Both the position numbers and the translations under genes were made by a program. A stretch of DNA of 64,000 nucleotides, from positions 1 through 64,000 of the forward strand of contig OMYT01000017.1 in the NCBI GenBank assembly GCA_900315315.1, read 5' to 3'. Every line of letters starts with the position of its first letter. Within the stretch, counting starts at the first letter, position 1. This stretch comes from an uncultured Eubacteriales bacterium. GTDB lineage: Bacteria > Bacillota > Clostridia > Christensenellales > Aristaeellaceae. The notes below the pieces were generated by a model. The model ran no database searches and was not told the DNA's origin. It saw only the letters and a program-made list of their open reading frames with translations. Shown here in pieces: positions 32,454 to 40,249 of the stretch.

Positions 32454-33077
32454 ATGATCAATTTACCAAACTGTAATGAAAAAATGATTCAGGTTACAGA
32501 TGTCACCGGCCGTATCTTCACCGGAATTGCGGAGACAGAGCCTGCGGACTATTGTTTTCATGAATATGGCAGGGACGAAGAGGCAATAAAAGTCTGTAAT
32601 TATATCATTTACAGTTCGGACATCCGGGAGATCAGACTTCTTCCGGAGCTGGAGATTATTCGTGCCACAGAAACCTGGCAGCAAGCCGGAGCTTATTACG
32701 TCCGCATTCAGGCTATGGCGAAGAAGCATCATATACCCCTGCGGGCTGAGTTTGACGAACATGACGGCCCGGAAACGAAGTATATCATAGTCACTGATCA
32801 TGACTTTCCGATCGCCACGGCGCGGATGTATCCGATCAATGAGCAGTCCATGATGATCGGGAGAGTTGTGGTGCTTCCTGAATACCGGCACAGGGGGATC
32901 GGTACAATGGTGGTGGATGCCTGTGAGGAATGGGCGGAGGATCTTCGTTATTTGAAGACCGTTGTCGAAAGCCGGGACAATAAAGTTGAATTCTATGAAG
33001 AGCTGGGGTATGAAGTAACTGGAGAGATGAAGGACGGAGAAACCTTTCGCTGTATCAGAATGGAAAAAACATTATGA
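32454..33077 (+). CDS. GNAT acetyltransferase with an N-terminal LSM (Sm-like) domain
   Basis: 207 residues. Residues 1-65 look like a small Sm/LSM beta-barrel (MINLPNCNEKMIQVTDVTGR, YIIYSSDIREIRLLPE), as in stand-alone clostridial LSM-like proteins. Residues 75-207 are a GNAT domain of the short PhnO/ElaA-like type: IATARMYPI, GRVVVLPEYRHRGIGTMVVDA (acetyl-CoA loop R-x-x-G-I-G) and KVEFYEELGYEVTGE. Such LSM-GNAT fusions are uncommon to my knowledge. GGGGAGGTGCTGAG precedes ATG 32454. 53 bases after the thioesterase gene, probably one transcript. Confidence 0.82.
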   Translation: MINLPNCNEKMIQVTDVTGRIFTGIAETEPADYCFHEYGRDEEAIKVCNYIIYSSDIREIRLLPELEIIRATETWQQAGAYYVRIQAMAKKHHIPLRAEFDEHDGPETKYIIVTDHDFPIATARMYPINEQSMMIGRVVVLPEYRHRGIGTMVVDACEEWAEDLRYLKTVVESRDNKVEFYEELGYEVTGEMKDGETFRCIRMEKTL

Positions 33078-33098
33078 TCGCATTGAGAAGTGCGAATG

Positions 33099-33147
33099 AT
33101 TGTGATATCATACTGTCATTGTGATATCACGTTATTGGGGTAATTAT
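33099..33147 (+). promoter_or_regulatory. Tandem GTGATATCAY sites in the ligase promoter
   Basis: ATTGTGATATCA occurs at 33099-33110 and 33118-33129, 19 bases apart; the second is the full palindrome GTGATATCAC. TAATTATACT follows at about 33141-33150 and can serve as -10 with TTGTGA (33119-33124) as -35. Two half-turn-spaced operators over a promoter suggest a dimeric repressor or activator. Confidence 0.6.
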
Positions 33148-33176
33148 ACTCTGTTTTTTGAGGCAAAGGAGACTTT

Positions 33177-35222
33177 ATGAAAACGGCAAGTATTTTTGAT
33201 GTGACAGCTGGCAAGCGAAAGGTAAAGAAGGAACAAAAAGCATGGAAGTACATTCAGGATCTGTGCAGCCTGAATGATGCCGATTTGAACAAACTGGCTG
33301 TTATTGACGGAAACAGGAAATATACCTACAGCGGCATGTTCCGTGAATGGGAGCGTTATGCCTCGGTTTTTACCGCGCTGGATATGACGGAAGAACAGAA
33401 TGCCCGTGTAGGTATTCTGGGGTCCACCTGTGCGGAGGTTATTATTGCATTCTACGGCCTCAATATGGTTGGTGCGCAGGTTTCCCTGGTGGCGTCCTGG
33501 TCAGCCTTTAATGCTGAACGGATTAAGCAGACTATCCTCCAGGAGAAGCTGACGGACTTCATTCTCACGGACGACCTGGCACAGCCGGATTTGGTCGGGG
33601 AGCTTCTGCTCAAACGGGAAGAGCTTGGGCTTAACCATGTGATCATCCTGCATGTTCACATGGCCGGCGCTACTTCCAGCCCGATGATGACGGCGGCACA
33701 GGAAACCAAGCATGCATTTATGAAGACGCTTTACCGGCCGATCTGTATGGAGACGCTGCTGGCGTCCTTCGGTTACCGGTCTGTACGATACTCCAGGCGG
33801 GAGATCGACGAAACTGCCTTCATCATTCATACCACCGGCACTACCAGCGGGGTCGGAAAGCCTGTGCCCCTGTCGGATGCCGCGCTGAACGCGGCGGTGG
33901 AGAGGTTCATGATGTTGAAGGATCTGTCACTGCCATACGATCATCTGGTGTCCACAATCATGGTGGATCTCAGCAACTCTTACGGCATTATCGATCAGGT
34001 TCATCTGCCTTTTGCGATGGGCGCGACGGTGGTGACGATTCCCTTTGGATTCCTGAATCCCTTGTACTATAAAGCTATCTCGACTTATCGTGTCTCCTTC
34101 TTTTTCAGCGTCAGCTCGATGTTTGAACGCTGGTTAAAACTGCCGGACGATACTCCCTTCGACTTTTCCAGCCTGAAGTTCGTGGCTCTGGGAGGAACGG
34201 CGGTATCCGCGGCGGAGAAGAAGCGTTACCATGAATTCCTCGAAGCCCACGGCGGCAAAGACGTTACGATTCTGAACGGCTACGGCCTGTCTGAGTTGGG
34301 TGGAGCGTGCTGTCTCTCTTCTCCGGAACTGGATGATGAAACCATCGGTTATCCGATGCCCGGGATTACTATTCGGCTCCGCGATGAAAAAACCGGCCGT
34401 TTCTTCTCGCCCGGGAAAAAGGGCGGCGAGGGGGTGCTTTACATGACCGCAGACTCCATGGCTGCGCCAAAGCTGGACGGAAAGGATATCATCAAGGTCG
34501 AGATTATTGAACGGAAGCCCTATATCTGTACAAACGATCTTGTACGCGTGGACCCGGACGGGCGGATCACCTATCTTGGCCGGGCCAACCGCTTCTTCAT
34601 GCGGGAGGAAGGCAGAAAATATGAGTCCGGCAGGGTGGAAGCGGAGTTTTCCCGTCTGGAGGATATCGGGGGCTGTGCTGTCTTGCCGGTATACCGCAAG
34701 CTGCGCCATGACACGATCCCTATGCTGTGCATCGAGAGCCGGAAGGGGGCCGGTGACCCCAGGGACGTTGCCCGCAAGGCCCTTTGCCGTGTTTTCATCG
34801 AAGAGAAGACGCTGACGGAGGACGACATTCCCAGCCGTGTTATGCTGGCGGAGACGCTTCCCCGGAATGCCAACGGCAAGATCGACATGTATCAGCTCAA
34901 CAGGGGAGAGGTCTCCGGCGATATATATACAGTGGATCCGGTCCGTGAGCAGGACCGGATGTCGGATTTCATCCTTACGCCCTGTCAGGATGATTCGGGG
35001 GATATTGTCGAACAGATCCTGGTCAGCATAACCGACGATTTCAAAAATAGAACACCTGCAAATCCGGAAGACTACAAGCTTTATGAATATATCAATTCCA
35101 TGTTCTACATGCACCAGCAGATGATGAACAATATGTTCGGCATGATCGACCAGTGGTTCCCCTGGGTCAGCCCGTTTATGCCCTTCGGCCGGATGCCGGA
35201 AAAGCAGAAAAAAGAGGAATGA
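33177..35222 (+). CDS. AMP-dependent acyl/aryl-CoA synthetase-like enzyme (ANL family)
   Basis: 681 residues. ANL motifs: A3-type P-loop IHTTGTTSGVGKPVPLS, NGYGLSELGGACC (A5), YICTNDLVRVDPDGRITYLGR (A7/A8) and a C-terminal domain with catalytic Lys in LPRNANGKIDMYQLN (A10). Activates a carboxylate as acyl-AMP and likely transfers it to CoA or a carrier. After the ANL core there is an extra 100-residue tail that ends in a Met/Trp/Pro-rich stretch (MHQQMMNNMFGMIDQW, PFMPFGRMP), unlike standard family members. AGGAGACTTT precedes ATG 33177. Tandem operators lie upstream. Confidence 0.88.
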   Translation: MKTASIFDVTAGKRKVKKEQKAWKYIQDLCSLNDADLNKLAVIDGNRKYTYSGMFREWERYASVFTALDMTEEQNARVGILGSTCAEVIIAFYGLNMVGAQVSLVASWSAFNAERIKQTILQEKLTDFILTDDLAQPDLVGELLLKREELGLNHVIILHVHMAGATSSPMMTAAQETKHAFMKTLYRPICMETLLASFGYRSVRYSRREIDETAFIIHTTGTTSGVGKPVPLSDAALNAAVERFMMLKDLSLPYDHLVSTIMVDLSNSYGIIDQVHLPFAMGATVVTIPFGFLNPLYYKAISTYRVSFFFSVSSMFERWLKLPDDTPFDFSSLKFVALGGTAVSAAEKKRYHEFLEAHGGKDVTILNGYGLSELGGACCLSSPELDDETIGYPMPGITIRLRDEKTGRFFSPGKKGGEGVLYMTADSMAAPKLDGKDIIKVEIIERKPYICTNDLVRVDPDGRITYLGRANRFFMREEGRKYESGRVEAEFSRLEDIGGCAVLPVYRKLRHDTIPMLCIESRKGAGDPRDVARKALCRVFIEEKTLTEDDIPSRVMLAETLPRNANGKIDMYQLNRGEVSGDIYTVDPVREQDRMSDFILTPCQDDSGDIVEQILVSITDDFKNRTPANPEDYKLYEYINSMFYMHQQMMNNMFGMIDQWFPWVSPFMPFGRMPEKQKKEE

Positions 35223-35235
35223 GCGGAGAAGTTTT

Positions 35236-35781
35236 TTACAGGAACCACCGATAAGCTTCCGTAGGTTCGTCATAGCCCCAATCTTCTTTATGAACGGTGT
35301 ATGACGTTATGAAACCGTTCTTTTCCAGCGAACGGGCAGCTGCTTTGTTGTCAGACATCGTGCTGGCTGTAATAATTTCGATATCGGTTTCTTCAAAAAG
35401 ATAATCAGCCATCAGTTTTGCCGCTTCAGTACCGATTCCGCTTTTCCAGTATTGCTCCCGCAGGCAAACTCCGATGCTGACCATATGCAGGTGATTCCTT
35501 TAATCGTAGAATTCTGCCAACCCGCAAAGATCTGATGGTTTTTCCATGAGACATATACCGAGAAACAGGTTTTGCTTTTTCTCAAAATGCTCACCGTAAA
35601 GATCATGGAGCAACTGATCCATGTCGGTATATTGCTGCTCAAGAAGATAGCTCGGCTCGTAACGGTAAATGTTTTTTCTGTAGCCCATTTCCTGAAGGGC
35701 TTCCCGGTCGTTTTCCGTGATTTTTTTGTGGATAATCCGTTCTCCTTCAAGACAGGGAATCTCATCAAACAATTTTTTCAT
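35236..35781 (-). pseudogene. GNAT acetyltransferase interrupted by TAA
   Basis: Minus strand ATG 35781 to stop 35236. First part (MKKLFDEIPCLEGERIIHKK ... LCGLAEFYD) and second part (MVSIGVCLREQYWKSGIGTEAAKLM ... TAYR) are in the same frame, separated by TAA at 35500-35502. Related proteins have YDYKRNIHMVSIG here; losing three bases from TATAAA would create the TAA. The acetyl-CoA loop (QYWKSGIGTEAAK) is in the second part. Restart at ATG of MVSIG has no ribosome site, so the enzyme is probably inactive. Confidence 0.8.
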
Positions 35782-35997
35782 TCTGCTGCCTCACGCGTTT
35801 TTTTCTGAAACCGGAATCGGCTCAAATGTTTTCTATACAGATTATACACCAGATGAAAAAACGCTATGCAATCCTCACGAACATAATATGCCGGGCGATC
35901 GGGGCGGAAAGATCAGGCATCTTCGGAGTATGGAAAACGGTAATAGTCAGAGACAAAAAAAGATGTAAGTTTTTTATCAGAAAAAAGAACGAAGGCC

Positions 35998-36026
35998 TTG
36001 AAACGAAAGAGAATTCCAGATATAAT
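35998..36026 (+). promoter_or_regulatory. Near-consensus sigma-A promoter TTGAAA-17-TATAAT
   Basis: TTGAAA 35998-36003, TATAAT 36021-36026, spacing 17. 130 bases before phasin-like gene B. The remaining part of gap 35782-36161 contains no gene I can support; a possible GNAT promoter (TATAAT on the minus strand near 35842) lies in it. Confidence 0.85.
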
Positions 36027-36161
36027 AAACTTGCAGGAAATGAAAAGAATGAATGATCTGTATGAAAGGAACGGAAAAAGGAGTCTGATTGGCAGCGACG
36101 ATCTCGGAGCCGACCATTCAAACAATAGATCTATTTTTTGAATTTGAAAGGAGAAACAAAA

Positions 36162-36932
36162 ATGGCGAACAAAAAGAACAATGCGAAGGATTTCTTCTCT
36201 TCCATGCCTTTCTGGGGTTGGGCCGATGACAGCGGCAAGGACCAGTGGGAAGAATTCAAATCTGGTATGGAGAAGCTCTGGAAACAGCAGCAGGAAATGC
36301 AGAAGGCCGCAGAGAAAGCTTGGAAAGAGCAGTGGGATACATTCTTCTCCAAACTCATGGAAATGGAGCAAACCGTTGCAGACGCGCTGCCGGATGAGAA
36401 GCCCGCTGCACCCGGAATGCCTGCTGCCCCCGTGTCCCCGAAGGAGTTTGTAGAAAAAGCAAAGGAATTCCAGGTAAAGGCTAACGCGCATGTTGTGGAA
36501 CAGGCCGAAAATATGCGTAAAATCCGGACGAAACGGCGCCAGCAGGTGAAAGAGATCGTTACGGATGCCGTTAACAATGTGAAAGCCAATATTGAAGCGG
36601 TTCAACCTGTACCTGTAAAGGAAGAAAAAGCTGAAGAGAAGCCGGAAGTGAAAACGGAAAAGAAACCGGAAAAGAAGCCCGCTCAGAAACAGGCTGCAAA
36701 GTCGAGCAGCAAATCGAAGAGTAAATCCGGCGGAAAATCAAATACAAAAACCGCAGAGAAACCGGCCCAGAAGACAGCCCAGAAAGCGGCTCCGAAGCCC
36801 GCTCAGAAGCCGGCACAAAAACCCGCCTCGAAGCCGGCCCAGAAACCCGCAGAGAAACCGGCTCAGAAGCCCGCAGAGAAGCCCGCGGAGAAACCGGCCG
36901 AAAAGCCCGCAGAGAAACCGGCTGAGAAATAA
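36162..36932 (+). CDS. Phasin-like helical protein with long Lys/Ala/Pro-rich tail (paralogue B)
   Basis: 256 residues. The first 140 align with paralogue A at 24676: GMEKLWKQQQEMQKAAEKAWK, FSKLMEMEQTVADALPDEK, a PGMPAAPVSPKEF hinge and KAKEFQVKANAHVVEQAE. The tail (residues 145-256) is longer than in A: a KSSSKSKSKSGGKS stretch, then PAQK and PAEK units repeated many times. Strongly basic-to-mixed tail resembles histone H1/AlgP or phasin C-termini. AAAGGAG precedes ATG 36162. Strong promoter suggests high expression. Function unknown; granule coat or nucleoid association are the two main ideas. Confidence 0.8.
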   Translation: MANKKNNAKDFFSSMPFWGWADDSGKDQWEEFKSGMEKLWKQQQEMQKAAEKAWKEQWDTFFSKLMEMEQTVADALPDEKPAAPGMPAAPVSPKEFVEKAKEFQVKANAHVVEQAENMRKIRTKRRQQVKEIVTDAVNNVKANIEAVQPVPVKEEKAEEKPEVKTEKKPEKKPAQKQAAKSSSKSKSKSGGKSNTKTAEKPAQKTAQKAAPKPAQKPAQKPASKPAQKPAEKPAQKPAEKPAEKPAEKPAEKPAEK

Positions 36933-36967
36933 TTTTACATCCTGATCAGATCATACTGATTCTGAAT

Positions 36968-36997
36968 GAAAAGACCCGGCAAAACCGGGCCTTTTCA
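36968..36997 (+). terminator. Terminator after phasin-like gene B
   Basis: GAAAAG-A-CCCGG, loop CAAAA, CCGGG-C-CTTTTC: long stem with T-rich 3' arm followed by ATTTT. Confidence 0.85.
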
Positions 36998-37035
36998 TTT
37001 TGGGTTATGCCGTGAGAGACATAACGGCGATAAAA

Positions 37036-37692
37036 TCAGTCATCTGCTTTGGATGACATATGGTTTGTATCATAGTATTCAGGAAACACAACGCCGTTGA
37101 GGATCCAGACATCAGAAAGATCAGGCTCGTCGTTTTCATTTACGCGGCATACCAGATAATCTCCATCACCATGGGGCGCGTTGGGAAGATTCGTATGCAG
37201 TACATCACCCCAGGCCGTTTTCACCGTAACAGAAACATTCAGCGGTACATGCATGGCAAAGTATGAATCCGGTTCCGCACGGGAGATCACATCAATATAG
37301 GAATCCCTGTCTGCGAAATCGATTTCGCTGATCTCACTGCCATCCGGTTTTGTGTAGGTTGAAATGACCTTGGGCAGTTTTGATGCCCACATCTCGCCAA
37401 AGGATCCTTTAAGGATTACTGTGATACCGTCATCAGTCACGGTATAATCAACGACTTCCAGATCGTTATGAAAAGAAGTTTCTTCGGAAACCATCATAGC
37501 CTGTACGGTGTATGCCTTTTTACCGGTGAGGAACCACGCTTCATGCCCCTGTGCCAGGTAATCTTCCAACATCATTACAGATTGTACGGGTGCATATTCT
37601 ATCTTCGGCAATTCTGCACAGGACGGAACAGCAGTTGCTGTCAGCAAAAGGAGTAGGGCCAGGAATATGATCGATTGAATATTTGTTTTCAT
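37036..37692 (-). CDS. Exported protein of unknown function, 218 aa
   Basis: Signal peptide MKTNIQSIIFLALLLLLTATAVPSCAE. The mature part is mostly beta (LEVVDYTVTDDGITVILKGS, NVSVTVKTAWGDVLHTNLP) and ends in an acidic stretch. No motif recognised. GGGAGGCTGAG precedes ATG 37692. Convergent with phasin-like gene B. It may follow the small gene at 37812 on the same strand, but a terminator lies between them. Confidence 0.75.
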   Translation of the reverse strand: MKTNIQSIIFLALLLLLTATAVPSCAELPKIEYAPVQSVMMLEDYLAQGHEAWFLTGKKAYTVQAMMVSEETSFHNDLEVVDYTVTDDGITVILKGSFGEMWASKLPKVISTYTKPDGSEISEIDFADRDSYIDVISRAEPDSYFAMHVPLNVSVTVKTAWGDVLHTNLPNAPHGDGDYLVCRVNENDEPDLSDVWILNGVVFPEYYDTNHMSSKADD

Positions 37693-37800
37693 CTCAGCCT
37701 CCCGATATAAAAAAAACTTCCGGTTATGATCAGGAACCCCGGAATGACGGATAATGGCAGCCGAAGCGGCATACTGAGCGGGGGAAAATGCTGTAAAAGA

Positions 37801-37827
37801 AAAAGGCCGATTTAACGGTCTTTTTCT
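37801..37827. terminator. Bidirectional terminator overlapping the end of the gene at 37812
   Basis: AAAAAGGCCG, loop ATTTAA, CGGTCTTTTT. The stop codon of the small minus-strand gene lies in the loop and its last codons form one arm. Confidence 0.75.
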
Positions 37828-37997
37828 TCAGCCATAACAGGCGGCGTCGGCTCACCGGCGGCGCTGACCCACTCCATATCATCCAGGGTCAGCTCTTTGG
37901 CCTGGCAGCGGGCGTGTACGGTGTCGATCATCTGCTGCAGGTCTTTGTTCGGCTCAAACTTCTGATAGTCAAACAGGCGGAAGAGTTTCTTTTCCAT
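37812..37997 (-). CDS. Small protein with a leader-peptide-like pattern, 61 aa
   Basis: 61 residues. MEKKLFRLFDYQKFEPNKDLQQ is followed by a helical stretch and ELTLDDMEWVSAAGE, then a short Pro/Glu tail. The L-x-x-D-D-x-E-x-V-x-A-A-G pattern looks like the end of Nif11- or GG-type leader peptides of RiPP precursors, and the short tail could be a core or just a spacer. No maturation enzyme or peptidase-containing transporter is close; the next upstream gene is an exported nitroreductase. Similar FDYQKF...SAAG small proteins occur in other clostridia to my recollection, without known role. GGGAGATACGGGAG-type site precedes ATG 37997. Confidence 0.6.
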   Translation of the reverse strand: MEKKLFRLFDYQKFEPNKDLQQMIDTVHARCQAKELTLDDMEWVSAAGEPTPPVMAEEKDR

Positions 37998-38112
37998 CTC
38001 CCGTATCTCCCTTCAAAGTTCATTCACTGATATATATGCAGAAAAAACGGCTCCTGTCAATACAGCATGATAAATTTTTATTCGGAGCCGGCCAGAATGT
38101 CTGCTCAAATGA

Positions 38113-38140
38113 GACAGAGGCCGCAGAAGCGGCCTCTGTC
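38113..38140. terminator. Perfect 12-pair hairpin
   Basis: GACAGAGGCCGC, loop AGAA, GCGGCCTCTGTC. No T-run on either side. It lies between the nitroreductase gene end and the small gene at 37812; may end or protect the nitroreductase mRNA. Confidence 0.6.
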
Positions 38141-38247
38141 AGATGAATATGGGAAGGAATTCGAGCTGTAATATCCCTCATGATGCAGCCGACAAAGCAA
38201 GTGCAACTGACTTGCGACTGGCGATCACAAAGAGACCGTGAAAAAGC

Positions 38248-38965
38248 TTACTGAATCATACTGCTCTTTGATTCGAGAGATTCCCGGGTTGTGGCGCTGC
38301 TGGCTGCGTCAACGCCGGAGTCGGCTTTGCCGATCAGCAGTACGGCCACAGCTTGCATGGAAGGATCTACACCAAGCTTTTCGCACAGTGTGTCATGATT
38401 CTCGCCATTCAGTGTTCTGGTCGGAGAAGAAACGATTTTTACACCGTATCCCAGAGAGGAGGCAGCGATGACCATATTCTGAGTAGCAAGGCCGCAGTCA
38501 AAACTGGCATCCGGAGATTTGGACTCTCCGCTTTTGTAGATGATGATAGCTGCCGGGGAATCACCCAGTGAAGCTTTGGCACCGCTTCCGCCCATCGGAG
38601 GAGCGGGCATATCGCCATTCGGTGCACCTGCGGGCATTCCTTCGGGCATTCCCTCAGGAACTCCTTCCGGTTTACCTTCCGGGAAACCTTCGGGTTTTTC
38701 ACCCGTGGGAGGAGTAAAACCCATACCGGAGCCGGCAATTTCCTTCATGACATCCTGATTGGTCACGGCCACGAAGAACCAAGGCTGCTGGTTGATTGCA
38801 CTCTCGGTGGAAAGGCCGGCCCGCAGGATCGTTTCCAGATCTTCGGCAGGAACCACTTCATCCGTAAATGCCTGTGTGGTCCTGGTGCTCAAAATCACAT
38901 CAATTGCTGAATCCGCATAAGCAGCGGAAGCAAGCATGAGCATCAGAGCCAGGATACCGCTTCAT
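38248..38965 (-). pseudogene. Exported nitroreductase-family protein, start out of frame
   Basis: AGGAGGTATTCAAT precedes ATG 38965, but this ATG is one base out of frame with the body. The body frame reads SGILALMLMLASAAYADSAID upstream, a signal peptide lacking its start; adding two A (ATGAAAAGC) or losing one would repair it. The body has nitroreductase segments VILSTRTTQAFTDEVV, INQQPWFFVAV and SLGDSPAAIIIY...GLATQNMVIAASSLGYG. Between them is an insert rich in Pro, Gly, Glu and Met (residues 75-110, GKPEGVPEGMPEGMPAGAP). A nitroreductase with a signal peptide is unusual. ATG 38943 could give a protein with a shortened leader. Confidence 0.7.
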
Positions 38966-39133
38966 ATTGAATACCTCCTGATTCGATTGATTTGGTATAA
39001 ATACAGAATATAATCGAAACCTTAAATGAACCTAAAAAAGATTATTGACAAATGCCTCAGATCTCATATCGGGTGATGCCTGTCAGATTGATGGAAAAAA
39101 CACCGCAATCAGCGGCGCAGGAACACGGCGGGC

Positions 39134-39301
39134 TTACTTATTCTTGCTCATCCCGTTCCAGACAGACAGGCAGGCAACGATGATGCCGCCGATAACCACG
39201 GCGATCCAGCTCTTGGACCAATCATTTGCCAGCAGTCCCCAAACAACCATGACGCCGACGGAAAGCATACAGATGATCGGAATAATCTTCTTGATATCCA
39301 T
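39134..39301 (-). CDS. Small two-helix membrane protein, 55 aa
   Basis: Minus strand ATG 39301 to TAA 39134. AAAGGAGGATCTTTAC is a near-perfect ribosome site. Two hydrophobic helices (IIPIICMLSVGVMVVWGLLA and SWIAVVIGGIIVACLSVW) are joined by a short NDWSK turn, with a basic end SKNK. Small membrane proteins of this type are common in clostridia; no specific function. Confidence 0.8.
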   Translation of the reverse strand: MDIKKIIPIICMLSVGVMVVWGLLANDWSKSWIAVVIGGIIVACLSVWNGMSKNK

Positions 39302-39333
39302 GTAAAGATCCTCCTTTGAAATGGTTTGTCAAT

Positions 39334-39361
39334 ATTATATTCATAACTCAAAGGCAGTCAA
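39334..39361 (-). promoter_or_regulatory. Promoter TTGACT-16-TATAAT
   Basis: Minus strand TTGACT (39356-39361) and TATAAT (39334-39339), spacing 16, 33 bases before the small membrane protein start. Confidence 0.75.
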
Positions 39362-39445
39362 TATTTTTTGCCTGAACGGTGATTTTGATGTCTGAACGGT
39401 TATGTGGAACGGGCAGGCAGCAGTATTCCGCGAAGGGACCGGCGA

Positions 39446-40069
39446 TTACCGGGGCTTTGGCAGACTCCAGCGATAATAAGCGGCGAGGAGACGGAGAATG
39501 ACAATCAGGATTGCGCCGACCGCCATGGCGGGGAGATCCCCGATCACAGACCAGAGCAGGGCACACGCCCAGGCGCCGATGATTGAAGCACATGCGTAAA
39601 AGTGTTTCACGAAGATATAGGGCCTGTTGCCGGCGAACACATCCCGCAGAATTCCGCCGCCGACGCCTGTGAGTACACCGACAAAGGTGACCAGAAAGAG
39701 ATTGTTCCCGGCGACGGAGGTCTTTGCGACCTGAACGCCGACTACGGTGAACAGGCCCAGACCGATGGAATCCATGATCAGCAGCAGTATATCATAGACC
39801 GAACCTTTTTTCTCAAGGGAGGAATAGATGGGACGGATAAAGACGATGATGCTGACGATGACGGCAGTAATGGCAAAGATCGGGTTTACGAATGCTGCCG
39901 GAGGTGTGATGTTAAGGATCAGATCCCGGAGGATCCCGCCGCCGACGGCAGCTGTCAGCCCGAGAATCGAAACACCGAATATGTCCATTTTCTTCTGAAT
40001 GCCGACAATTGCCCCGGATATCGCAAAAGCTACGGTCCCGATGATTTCCAGGATCAGAAGGATTTCCAT
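39446..40069 (-). CDS. TRIC-type cation channel / UPF0126 family protein
   Basis: 207 residues, seven membrane segments. Two copies of the family repeat are clear: AFAISGAIVGIQKKMDIFGV...AVGGGILRDLIL and TVVGVQVAKTSVAG...GVGGGILRDVFAG. The paired GGG-I-L-R-D motifs are diagnostic of prokaryotic TRIC channels (YadS/YicG). Probably a membrane potassium/monovalent cation channel that balances charge, or a glycine transporter as reported for YicG relatives. AAGGAGGCAGC precedes ATG 40069. Confidence 0.92.
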   Translation of the reverse strand: MEILLILEIIGTVAFAISGAIVGIQKKMDIFGVSILGLTAAVGGGILRDLILNITPPAAFVNPIFAITAVIVSIIVFIRPIYSSLEKKGSVYDILLLIMDSIGLGLFTVVGVQVAKTSVAGNNLFLVTFVGVLTGVGGGILRDVFAGNRPYIFVKHFYACASIIGAWACALLWSVIGDLPAMAVGAILIVILRLLAAYYRWSLPKPR

Positions 40070-40105
40070 GCTGCCTCCTTGATGGTTTCTGCTTTCAGCC
40101 TACCT

Positions 40106-40134
40106 ATTATGTACAGGAGATGCATGAATGTCAA
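40106..40134 (-). promoter_or_regulatory. Promoter TTGACA-17-CATAAT (conserved-spacer class)
   Basis: Minus strand TTGACA (40129-40134), 17-base spacer containing ATGCATCTCC, CATAAT (40106-40111). Drives the TRIC gene. Confidence 0.8.
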
Positions 40135-40163
40135 TGAAAATCAGGAATTCCGTTTGTTTTTAC

Positions 40164-40203
40164 GAAAGCAGGGCTACTTTTTGTCTTTGACGAATATTCA
40201 TCT
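40164..40203 (+). repeat. Dispersed repeat copy 4
   Basis: GAAAGCAGGGCTACTTTTTG, linker, GACGAATATTCATCTTT. The most divergent copy; the hairpin half is poor. 47 bases before the HAD gene at 40250. Confidence 0.65.
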
Positions 40204-40249
40204 TTGGCAGTTACCGGTTTTGGAGCAGCATTCAAACAGGAGGTGCGGA

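Noticed and set aside
34134-35273. 379-codon minus-strand open frame opposite the adenylating ligase
   Set aside because: Shadow frame without start signals; ANL motifs are on the plus strand.
11696-35502. Alternative genetic code (TAA/TAG reassigned) to explain in-frame stops
   Set aside because: Dozens of other genes end at TAA, TAG or TGA exactly where families end, and the three broken genes are the exception.
39602-40249. In-frame extension of the HAD gene at 40250 far upstream
   Set aside because: It runs antisense through the TRIC gene; AGGAGG before ATG 40250 marks the real start.
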